Below are positions 45,200 to 57,100 of a stretch of 64,000 nt of DNA, in pieces; within the stretch, counting starts at the first letter, position 1; each line of letters begins with the position of its first letter. The stretch spans positions 1,582,501 through 1,646,500 of the forward strand of contig JAPDOI010000020.1 of NCBI GenBank assembly GCA_029168955.1, written 5' to 3'. A program made the translations under genes and the position numbers. This stretch comes from Aplectana chamaeleonis (taxonomy: Eukaryota; Nematoda; Chromadorea; Rhabditida; Cosmocercidae). The notes beneath the pieces are model-generated. The model was not told where the DNA came from, ran no database searches, and saw nothing but the letters and a program-made list of their open reading frames with translations.

Positions 45200-48100
45200 A
45201 TGTCGGCCGCTATACCTAAACAGCTTATGATTGTGTTGCAAAATGGGTCATACAAGGTAATCGATATATTGATTAGTAAGTTAAACTACATACATACAGG
45301 AATGTGTAAATAAATGCAATAATATTCTGTTGAAAATCAGTGTTATGAGTTTCAATAATGTGAAAATAAGTGAAAACTCCAATTGTGACCATCCGCGCCA
45401 GGTAGGTGAATATATAAAGGGTAGAGTCTGTATGTACATATGTATGTTTGTCATGGTGAGCGTTTGTGACGCGTAAAATCAATATGCATATATTCCAGGT
45501 GCTCTCGCTGGGCGCCGATGTGCTGCCAGAGTACAAGCTGCAGCCGACGCGCATCCATCATTGCACCATCGTGCATTACAGGTTAGCTTTTTGTTTTTTT
45601 TTTACAATTTTCTCTTGCATTTTACATAAGGATGAATTTGTTATTAGAAACTCGGATGTATAGTTAGGTCCGTGGCTTGTTCCCTCAAGAAAGTACATTT
45701 AAACCTAAACCGCGGCTGGCGCGGGCGGTTTAAATCTCACCGAGGGCTGGCTGATAATTATCAGCCAGCCGCTGGTGAGATTTAAATCGCCGCGGTTTAG
45801 GTTTAAATTTTTTTTCTTGAGGATACAAGCCACGAACCTAACAGATGAGTACGCCCTTCTATAATTATTTGATCAATTACGGGGTTGTCCCCTAATTTCT
45901 CTTATTTTCCCCTACACTGAGGCCGGGATCATACTTCACGCGACGCGCGACAGTGACAGTGCATATTGGACATATTGATTTTCGGTCGATATTGATGGCG
46001 AACATTGTGTCGCGTCGCTCCTGTCCGGAAGTATAATCACGGCCTGAGTCGGGTTGATGTGAGGAACACCGGTATCTAAAAGTTTTTGGCTTGGAATCAA
46101 AAATGGACGAGTTGTCCCGTCTGACCCATCTATGGATAATTTCCTCCCTATTTCAGTCCATTCAAAGCGGTCTGGGACTGGATCATATTGCTGCTCGTTA
46201 TTTATACGGCAGTATTCACACCTTACGTTGCTGCCTTTCTTCTCAGAGAAGTATGTGAATTTCCTGATTTTTTCCTATGCTATTGATTTTTCAGAATATT
46301 CAATCAATAGATGGAGTTTCAGAACGACTTATTTTTTCAGTTGCAAGATACCTCACGTAAGGCTCGATTTTCGGAGCCGTTGGAAATCGTGGATTTGATA
46401 GTGGATATTATGTTTATAGTGGACATTATTATTAATTTTCGCACTACGTATGTCAATGAAAATGACGAGGTGAGAATATGATTTTTTTCAACGTGTTGCC
46501 ATTGCATATACTTGAAATTTAATATTTTCTTTTATTTTGTTTAATTTATGATTATTATGATATATTTTCGTAATTGCTGTCTTAACACAATTTTTGAGAA
46601 TTTTTACAATTCATAATACGTATGTAGTGGTGTTTTTAACACTAGTTTAGGGCGCCGTTTATACCTCCGCCTCCGAGTGGCGCGGCGGCGTGCAATCCTA
46701 TAATATCGATCGTGCCACGCCGCCTGATTAATATTAGTGGTCCTTTATACTCCCGCCGCTGAGCGGTGCGGCACAGTGCGTTGCTGTAATATTGATCACA
46801 CGTCGGGCCAGATCGATATTGTAGGTATGCACTCCGTCCAGCGCTAAAGTATAAACGACGCTTTATAGAAATACCACTTTGTCGCGCCACTAGGCGGTGG
46901 GGAGTGTAAACGACGCGTAGTGGACCTACTTGGACACCGCAAAAGGCTTGCGCGGCTCTGCGCGGGCGAGCTGACGTCACTAGGCGGCAAAAACGTTCTC
47001 TTTCTTCGCCTGCAGTCATTACCGAATTATGTTGCCGCGCAAAACGCGCGATGACGCGCGTGACGTCGCGGTAGTTTCTCTTCACAAGTGCCAGAATTTT
47101 TGTGAGTTTTATTTTTTGTTTGTCGCGCAACACTCCGTACTGATGCATGTATATATTGTTGGCCGAATGAAAAAATTATTGAACGAATTGAGCGGATATT
47201 CGAATGTTCGATTCTTTCGGAAATTTAGGCTTTGGTTTGGAGAACTTGCCTCGGATTGGGAATTTTTAGATATTTGTTTGTTCGGAAACTGGGTACATTC
47301 CAGAGTTTAAATCATCCAATTTTTTCGGATGTTCGATTCTAGTAGAATTCAAATTGTTACTGATTTTATTTTGACATTACTGCTTAGATGATCGTTTTTG
47401 GAAGTCGAAATTTGCAGAAAAAATCGGTAAAATTCGCCCAATTTTCGGTGGCGAAATTTGATTATTTAACCAGCGAAAGAACAGCTTATCCACATCTGTA
47501 ACTTAGTACATAGAAAAAAAAGAAATTTGGAACCCCCCCCCTGTACACAAAATACCGAAAAATCCAAGAGTCGTGAGAAACCATAAACTAGAAGAAAATA
47601 ATTAGTTGTTCCTCCCATTGATTAATGATAGACTTGGAACCGAGCCAGCCATGGCCACAGTATGACTAGTGAAAACACGCAACATCACCTACGACTTTTT
47701 TCCTTGCCATACACTGTGGATGTATTCCATTTACCCATTCATTCCGAAACCTCAACCGACATGCTCTGGTCGAAATTCCCGCGACAATGCCGGGATAGCG
47801 CCGCGTCTGCTCCTGTAGGCACCGAAGGGGCATTATCGCGACAATGCTGCGGCGCTGCCGAGGCTTAATGCACTGCTAGAAAATCGTCTCGGCGCGGTGA
47901 TTATCGCGGACTCGCCGCGGTACTATCGCGGAGCTATGGCGGCACAGTCGGGGATTGCGATACTTTATCGGTATTGTTGCAGCAAGTTTTCCCAGAGTAG
48001 GTCCGTCATCAAATCGTCAAATAATAAAGAGTAATTTTCCTATTTTTCAAAATAAAATCAGAATTCTTGTCGTTTCTTCCGTTCTGGACGTCATAGCTCA

Positions 48101-51100
48101 TTGTGAATTCCTTTTTCTTTCAGGTAGTGTCACACCCGGGTAAAATTGCCATCCACTATTTCAAGGGATGGTTCGTCATAGATATGATAGCTGCCGTGCC
48201 ATTCGATCTGTTGTTAGTAAATACTAATAGTGACGAAGTGAGTTGCAGAAGATTTTTCTAACGTTTTTTTCTAATTTTTCTAATATTCAATCATCCATTG
48301 ATTTCTTCGTGTTTTTTTGAATATTAATAATATTAGGGTTTATTTCCCGAACGTCGAATTATCGGTTCCTCGAATACGAAAATTCTTCCAAATTTTACCA
48401 ACTTCATTCGAATATTCGCTCAACAAAAAAAAACTTGTCGGCTGTTTCCGTATATTATTTGGCAAGAACTCAAAAATTGCCTCCTTGTGATATTTCGATA
48501 AATTACCGGATATTCATTGGACTTGAATAGGCGCAGAATTTCGAAGTTGTTCGTTATCCAAAAAATTTTGTAAGGTCTTGTTTGAACTTTTTTTGCTCAT
48601 TTAGAAATTTTTTCAAAATCGCTATTTCAAAAATTTAGTCTCTTGAGCTGTTGGAATTGTCAAATAAATTTTGAGTAATTCGAATCTGAAAAATAATTTG
48701 TATGAAGTTTATTTCATTCGATTATCCGATTCAGTTGGAAATTGGAAATATTCGCTGATCCGAAAATTAAGTTTATTTTTTGGTGATTTCGGATGTTTGG
48801 ATTTGATAGTATTTTATTGGGAAATGGTAGTTATAGCTTATTTATCTTGGAGTTTCAAATTATCGATTCTACGAATGCTCCGTCAACTCAAATACTCGTC
48901 ACATACATACATATCCTCTATTTCGGAGTGAAATTTACTGCTGTCGACCGTGTGCGTTTGCGCTCGTATGCTGCGTCTACTTCTTCCCCCACGATTTCTC
49001 GCCGTCTCTCCCCTCACTCTGCCTTGGCACGCGAAGAAAGAGACTGAATTCGTCTCCAAAACAGAGGATCTAACGTCTGTCCGAATGAGACTGTCCGCCC
49101 ACGCGGTAGGCGTGCGTATCAAGCCGCCGCATTCGAAGCACCTTTTTCGAACGCTTCTTTCTACGGAAGCAAACATCTGAGTTATTATTCATTGTCCGTC
49201 TTATATTCTTTCTGGGCGATTTACATATGCGAAAAAAAAACGTCTTGGCGACGACCTCTCAACACGCAAGCCGACCGCGTGGGCGGACAGTCTCATTGGG
49301 ACAGGCTTTATATATGCATTCGATCACAAAAATATACTAATGTTCCCGAATATTATTCGAAAACTATTTGAACATCAGAGTGCGCATTTTTCAGACGGAA
49401 AGTTATGAAATTAACTTCTCGAATATCATCAACTTAATTCTATTTAAGCCCGGCTTTTCCGGAATTATTCACATCTTCGAAAAAAAAATCAGACGTGGAA
49501 CTTGGAAAAAAAGAAAATGATTGGGAGACTATTAGAATAACTCGATGAGGATTTTGAACAAAAAGGGCTCCGAAAAAAAACACTTTCATACGGAAATCTT
49601 GAGGCTTGGGGCTGGCTAAAATGGGCGATTCTTGCGCAATATTTGATCTACATTGGCTGATTTATAGACGGTTTTGTATAATAGTTCCGATATTTATTTG
49701 TAATCGAGAGCAGAATTTTCACATTATATGAAATTAGGAATTGAATTTTCTGATTTGTCTCCATTTTTTGAGACTCTTTTTGAGCGGAAGTGAAGCTGGC
49801 CCGAATGGGTCTGTCCGCTCACGCGGTCTCCGTGTGTGCCCAGCGGCCGTCGCTAAGGCATATTTCGGACGATCCTTTGCACGACTGCAAACAGCTGACT
49901 ATTTATCACGATTCGTCCTATGCTCCTGCTAATCGATTTACATGTCCTAAAAATGCCTTCGCAGCGACCGCTCGACACGCCCGCCGACCGCGTGGGCGGA
50001 CACGCTAATGTGAAGAGACCTCACATGTGCCGAGCTTGTGCCGAGCGTTCTTATTAACTTTGAGCATTTTTGGACTTACCGAAAATTTCTCAAATTACTT
50101 TTGGTACAACTTTCTTTGCCGATAACTTGACAGATATTTCTTTATTTCAACTTCGATTCAACAACATCTAGAGGGTTCATAGAAGAAAATATTTTTAGAA
50201 AATCGAAAAGTTTCTCCGGATGGAATCTAGTTTTTTTTCTCTGCTGAATCACGTCATCATTTCAGACCACCACGCTTATTGGCTTATTAAAAACTGCTCG
50301 ATTGTTACGGTTAGTACGGGTAGCGAGGAAATTAGATAGGTGAGTCGCTAATTTTAGTAGTTTCTTTTTCTTCACTGGGAATTCGTTCTGCTTGTGCTTT
50401 TCAAATTTATTCTTTTTTCTCATGTTTTTGTTTGCTTTTTTCAATTAGGTTTTTTGATTTTTTCGTATTTATTTGTTTTTGTTGCGTTAAGATAGAGTTG
50501 GGATAGGATTTTTTAATATATTTTTTTATCACCTGTCTGACTTCACTGTTTTCTGTCAATTAATACCCGACTGTCTGACGCCCAAGTTCTTTCGTATTGA
50601 TTTATTGATTATTTTCCAGGTATTCCGAATACGGTGCCGCCGTGTTGTTACTTTTAATGGCGACATTTGCACTGATAGCTCACTGGTTGGCGTGTATATG
50701 GTATGCGATTGGAAGCGCTGAATTACCACATAAACGCGAGATCACGTGGTTGCATCAGCTGTGTGAGTGGACGTTTGTCATGTAAATGTGATTTGGGGCT
50801 GAGCCTATTTTTACTGCTTTTTTTCGGTGTTTTTCCATCTTCTCACTTCATTCTCTTGGCTGCTATTTTTGGGACTATTTTCTAGTGCATGGCTTTCTGG
50901 CATTGGCAAATTATGTCATGCCCTCCCCATGCAAACTGGCTTAATTGAGGTCGATACGAATTGGGCCGCCATCATTTTTATTGCATTTTATGCGGCCTTG
51001 AGAGGGCTTTTGAGGTTTTGATTGCTAAACAATGGCCGGGTAGGTTTGGGCGTTTTCTAATTTTGCATTGAGATTGCAGAAAAAGTATAAACTTGTAAAA

Positions 51101-54100
51101 TGGGGAATGATCTGCTGCCAGGTGGCTGTCTCAATAATTATGCCTCAACCCAGTCCGCCTGTTCGCATCTGGCTTCCATAGGCTTCTATATGTATGTGCG
51201 GTTGGCGTTCGAGTAGATGAATACTGATGAAGGCCTGATTTTTTCAAGGAGTGTGATTTTTTGTGTTGGAAATCTACCATGGAAAACTCGTCCAAGTGGG
51301 TGGAGCACAGGGTTATCCCCTTTCTGTGATTTTTGGACGTGAACTAGAACATTCGATTCAGTGGGGTGGTTGTACTGTTCTCGTTGTAGCCACGTAAAAT
51401 TTCTTGACAGCGAATTTGTGACGCTCTTGAAAAACTCGTCCATGTGGGTGGAGCTTATTCCACTCACCGGCGCTCCAACTTCATTAATTTTTGGGCCACA
51501 AGCATGCTTGAGTTTTCAAATGTGAGGTCGGGTTTTCATATGTGTGATTCGACTACTTCTCGTTTACATAGGACTGCACTAAGGCGAACTGGCTTCAGCT
51601 CGCAGTAAACTCGTCCTTGTGGGTGGACAGTCATCAACTCACTGGCACTCCAACTTTATAAATTCCGAGTTACAAAGATTCTTGAATTCTCAGATGTGTG
51701 ATTCGACTACCTCTCTGGTACATAGCTCACGGTAAACTCGTCCATGTGGGTGGAGCGTTCATTTGGGCACCAGGGATGTGCGTAATAGAAATTTTGTAAT
51801 TCGTTAGTCGTTAGTCGTTCAACCGGCCGAAACCCTCGTTAGTCGTTAGTCGTTAAAAATCTAGGCTTTGAAAACAAGCACAGTTGAGGCAAAAAAGTCC
51901 TCATGAATAGAAAAAAGGAAGGCATGAAGAGATGTATGTATCCCAAAACATTCATAGCCATTAAAGACACAAATCACTCCTTGTTGGAGAACCTAGTTCA
52001 AACTGCAAACGTGCACGTAATTATGCATAATTAAAAATATGCGCGAAAGCCTAATACTCGAGAGTGTGTGTTTATCGAATTTTGTCATTTTTTTCAATAA
52101 GAAAAAAAAATGGGAAACGGAGAATTTCTTGAACTCTGCTCTTTTTTCCACTGCAAAATTTGCCATTCTGCGATGTATGATGTTATTAGAGATTTTCTCC
52201 ATGGTGACAACACGGAGAACTGCACTGATTCTGCACTAATTGTTCTCTTCCCAGCGTCGCGCGTTGAGTGCGCGCGTGGTTCCAAGCTCCCTCACATAAT
52301 AGGGAAAGGTCGGAAGAAATTAGCACCCAAGTGAAAATTTCACCCCTAAGAGGTCTCAGCCCCACTTTATAGAATCTCTATACCTCGAATTTATGACTGA
52401 AAATCGGAGGACGGCACTTTTAATAATCTAATCACCGGATTCAGCTACCGTCGTTGGACGGTTGTGGCCTGCAGGCACAGCTCCATATATCACCTCTGAT
52501 AGTGTCCTCTGCGAAAATCTCCGCTGGAGCCGGACAGTGCCGGAACCGGTTCAGTGAGCCTACCATAAAGTCGCGCGAGTCGCATAAACGCCGCGCCTAA
52601 CCTTGCGCAACGTTCGGTGGGGTCATAATATGGGGGTTCCAGAACTGCGAAGCAGTGTCAGTAGAAATAGTGAATACTGGAGGCTATCAACAGGGCAATA
52701 TGTATCAATCCTGGTGTAGGCCTTGGGTTGGAGCGCGATTTGAATGACTATTGGCTTTCTAACGAATTTTGGGATTGCTTACGGAAATATTTTTAATTTC
52801 GTTAGTCGTTAATCGTTAGTCGTAACACCCAAAAAGCCCGTTAGTCGTTAAATTCGTTAGTCGTTAGTCGTAATTACGCCTATCCCTGTTGGGCACCGAA
52901 GCGCTGACTTTCACAATCATTGAGGCGCAGTAACGCTCGCATCTTCGACGATGCGATTCCAGCGCCCCTGGTTCTGTGGAACTCTCTACGTCTTAGCCTG
53001 ATAAAGCTCACGATGAACTCGTCCACATGGGAGTGGTGCCATTCAGTCACCGCCACGCCCACGTTTCAATAATTATCCAGCAAACGTGCTCAAGTTTTCA
53101 GCGATGTGATTTTGTTGCCTCTTGGTTACATCAGACTACAAGGGCGGACTGGAACCAGCTCACAAGAAACTCGTCCATGTGATTGAGGCTTCATCTAGTC
53201 ACTGCCACGCCCACTTTCTGTATTTTAGACTTATCAATGCTCGCCTCTTGAAGATAGTGCTATTAATTCCACGTCTCGTTGTAAGAGATTTCTAAGCAGC
53301 CAGCTTGCGTCATGTTTGGGAAACTCGTCCATGTGTTTGAAGCAATGGGCTATTGAATGCCCCGCCCACCTTCATGATCGTTGAAACTCAACTGAGCCTC
53401 AATTCTATCGCTTCGAGTTCCGGAACAGGGGTGTGTGGAATTTTCTGTTTTCTGTTTTCTGCCCACTTTTTGCAATTTTTTCTGTTTTCCGTAAAAATAG
53501 GTAAAATTGGGCGGAAAGCAGAAAAAAACCGTGAATCGCGACTGGTTGCAAATTTACTCAAGAGACAAGAGGCCGAACTCATAGAAGGTAAACGCATACG
53601 TGCGACAACGGTTGACGGTGAAAAAAACCTCACCCGCATTCTCTGCAGTGTCTTATGGTTAACTCGTCTATATCGCTATGGTGATTACCCGAGCTGGGGT
53701 GGTGTAGTGACAGGATGCGCCGCTGCTCACTCGACACCGCAGGGTTCGATCCACGCCCAGGATCAACCAGATGTACCATCTCTACGGAGTTCTCGAATTG
53801 ATATTAGATGCATGCAAAGAGATGAAGGATCTGACTAGGAAGTCGGCTGCATGCCACTGTATAGCCATGAAAAGCATCCAAGTCTCTATGACATAGTCGT
53901 CAAATGTGCTGCGTATTCCAAAGGGAAATGAGAAAGTGAGTCTCCATCCTTATCTTATAGTGATAACCCCTTAAGCAGAGGTTTACCGTTGACGAATCCC
54001 TCAGAAGGCATGTTAAAACGACGCGAAAACTTCAATTTTATTGTATTATAACAATAATGAGCTTCAATACTACCTAGCGTCAGCTAACAATACCCTCACT

Positions 54101-57100
54101 GGCCCGGCGTCGGAGTACAGGCTATAAAACGGCGAAATTCACTTGGTTCCTAAGCGCGCTGGTGCAGAACGAAGGTTAGAAACGGTGAGAGAGCGTAGGG
54201 CAGACGGAGGCCGAGGCGTCGCGCGCACCGCTCGCGCCTTAAATGATGTGAATTTCGACGTTTTATAGAGGGTAGGAATAATTTCTAAACGTGGGAAGAC
54301 ACTGAAAAAACTCCAGTGTCACCGCTAAGGTAGACTGGGAAAAGTTTTGCCCCAACTGTGTCATTCACGCAAACTCTAACTTCGTGTTTTAATTCGTTCC
54401 TGCTCAGGATGATACCAAATTCGAATAAGATGAAGTGCAAAGAAATTGATGATGGGGTGACGATGTAGTTGTTGAAAATGTTATAGAGTTACGAACGAAC
54501 CCGCCGAGGTGGAGCGAGCGGCGCGCTAGGACATTTATACTCACACGGCACACCCGCGCGGAACGCTCGTGATTCTAGGGCGTTGAGGAGTAGCGCAGTA
54601 TTTTCAACACAGCAATCATTTCGAAATTATCGTCAAAACATGTACACCAAGGAAGGGAAAGTCTGCTCTGTCTAATTTTATGTACTCTTTGTAGATATTG
54701 AGCTTCTCATCAAGTAATCGAGTGATACTGTTTCAGGAAAAAGGAATTTAAAGGGACATTCTGCACTTATAATCTGCCTCTCTCGGATGTCTACATTCCT
54801 TCGTTTGGTCAACTTTTAGTTTTGGATATAGTAATAAGGAACCATTTATCATGGAAAAAATTGTAAAAAATACTGTAAAAATCTCAAGTACTGTACGCTG
54901 AACACTACTTATTGATTTTGAAAAATTTTCTGTTTTCTGCCCATTTTTTGGGATTTTTTTCTGTTTTCTGTCAAACTGGATTTCCTGTTTTTTGTTTCCA
55001 AAATTTTTTTTCCGCACATCCCTGTTCCGGAAGTTCAAATACGACAAGCTTGAATTAACTCACGAAAAACTCGGACAAGTGGGTGGGGCATCGAGTCACT
55101 CATCGCCGTGTCCATTTTTTCGGCCTTTGTGATGTCGAATGTTCAATGGGTAGGTTAAGCTGGCGCCCTGTTGAGCGGATTCTCCCCCCCCCCCCCTGTG
55201 GACTTCTACAACTTTTGAGAAACTCGTGTATGTGGGCGGAGCATGAAAACAGCCGCTTTAGGCTTCAGAAGTTTTTTTGACCTCCGTATCCAATTCCGTT
55301 GCTCTTCTTGTGCGGAAAATCTTTCGCGTTACAGCCACGCCTCTATTTATAGCCTTTAGTTGTTGTGAGAGTCGCCAGATTTCCACTCCGACCCTACAGA
55401 ATTATTTGAATTTTTTTACACGAGAACCTCGTCCAGAAGGTAGCTGTGGCGTACAGTTATTCACAACCACGCAGTTTTCTGTAGCCATATAGTACTTGAT
55501 CACTTATTGACTTCTGCCAGTTCACTAATTAAAGGCAGTGTTCACGATGAAAATAGTTTTCTGCTTTTCCACCTATCCTGAAGACGGGCCCATGCTGATT
55601 CCAATGATGTTTTTGGAATCGTACAAGACCTTCTAGGAACGGAGTTATGGTCCTTCAAAAATTGAGCTAGGGAAGCATGGTGGACGAGTTGTTTGAGGCT
55701 TGTAACTTCCGTCTTTTGCAGCCGATGTATGCGAGCTGACCTGAGTAAAGAGAGAAGTTGAGAATAAAGGGAAGAACGGGGCTTTTGATCGGAAACCATC
55801 GCTCATCTCACAATTTAGAGCATTCATTTGTTCACGTCGGTGGGCGTGGAAAGTGAATCTGGGGTGTGACGAGCTGACGGGTGTCCAGCTTTGGGGCCGT
55901 GGGGGACCGTTCCGAGCTCATTTTTCTTAGTTTTTTTTTCTAACGTTAGGGTTGCGCTAGGCCCCGCAGCTGCCGATCTCCACCAAAAAATCTTAATTGG
56001 TTTTTATCGTGGACACTGCCTTTAAGGAAAGTCCAGAATCGTTTGCGATAAAATTTAGCATTGACGTCTCAACATTTCTGTCGAGAAAATTCCGAAAAAC
56101 TCTTCAGATGTTCCTGTTCTATCGTTCGAGCGTGCACGCGAAGGTGTTCTATAGAAATTCGTAGAGAACATATGGTCCGCTTGCATGTGAAGGTCTTTTC
56201 CTGGTTTTAGTCGAGCGCCGCGGTGGCAGATCGTCGCTCGCGATGGAAACTCTACAGGCGGGTGGTGTCGCGAATGCTGCACGGCGCGCCGCGATTCTCG
56301 CGTTTGGTTCATCCGCTCGACTAACTAATGCGAAAAGCCTATAAGTTGATACGCAGCTGCCCGAGTAAAAAGTCCAAAGCAAAAAAAACGCGAAACACAC
56401 GCGCGCTGTTACCGGAAACGTCAGATGGTAAAGAGTAGCGCGTAGCTGTTCTTCATCTGTGTTGGAGTTCTCTTTCTCCCAACCGGACATCTCTTGGCGT
56501 AATTTCATTTGGAAACGTCATGTGCGACTGAAGGCCTCGGAGCCACAGCACGCATGCAAATCGAGGGACGCATGCGCTCTGGCCCAATTTGCATTCTTTT
56601 TGCATCTTAAACGTGAGCATGATTCCTATTGGATCGGGCCATTAAATAAGGTCTGTGGACGAAATGTGCGTCCGAAGAATGCATTTGTTGTTGGGGGGTC
56701 GAAGAGGAAAAATCGTTGGTTTCCGCCAGAATTCCCGCCTCAGAACGGGTCAAACTATGTATGAGGCAGCTGCCCTATAGTTTGGCATGAGATTTTCTGA
56801 ACACCACATTTCAGCACGACATCTGAATGAGCCATATCTGTCGACAAACGGCACAGTGCCCACGGGTGGACCGTCGTTGAAGAGTCGATACGTGACATCA
56901 TTGTATTTTACATTGTCGACTATCACTTCTATAGGTTGGTCAGGTTTACCAGTTCTCTATTGAAATTTTATAGTGAAGTCAGTTTTATCGATCGATGAAA
57001 GCTTGGAAACCTATGAAATCTGCCAAAAATCGAATGAATTAAGCCTCAATCTCCTGCAATAGTTTCTGTACGGAAAACAATTTTTCTCTAATTTTGAGTG

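Larger units (their letters stand above)
46157..50762 (+). other. unc-103: Exons for S1-S5 voltage-sensor module of the ERG channel
   Basis: Exon 46157-46250 encodes S1 ([13 protein letters not shown] then VFTPYVAAF). Exon 46341-46469 encodes S2 with acidic residues ([19 protein letters not shown]). Exon 48124-48237 encodes the S2-S3 linker and S3 ([20 protein letters not shown]). Exon 50266-50339 encodes S4, with Lys/Arg at roughly every third position ([17 protein letters not shown]). Exon 50620-50762 starts in the S4-S5 linker (YSEYGAAV) and encodes S5 ([17 protein letters not shown]). The spacing of basic residues in S4 is that of a working voltage sensor. The intron between the S4 and S5 exons is only 280 nt, whereas the introns before S3 and S4 (1654 and 2028 nt) are swollen by repeats. 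Confidence 0.93.
51282..55240 (+). repeat. Interrupted array of an AAACTCGTCCATGTGGGTGG unit
   Basis: The core AAACTCGTCCATGTGGGTGG recurs, with variation, near 51284, 51430, 51604, 51732, 53013, 53167, 53318, 55065 and 55221. Once the two hAT-like insertions are set aside, spacing is about 130-175 bp, so this was one degenerate tandem array of roughly 150-bp units about 1.2 kb long. All units point the same way. Text between cores also repeats (GTGTGATTCGACTACTTCTC near 51541, GTGTGATTCGACTACCTCTC near 51694). Confidence 0.75.

Noticed and set aside
51282..55240. CRISPR-like array (regularly spaced similar units)
   Set aside because: Units are diverged and ~150 bp apart, text between them is also repeated, and the host is a nematode.
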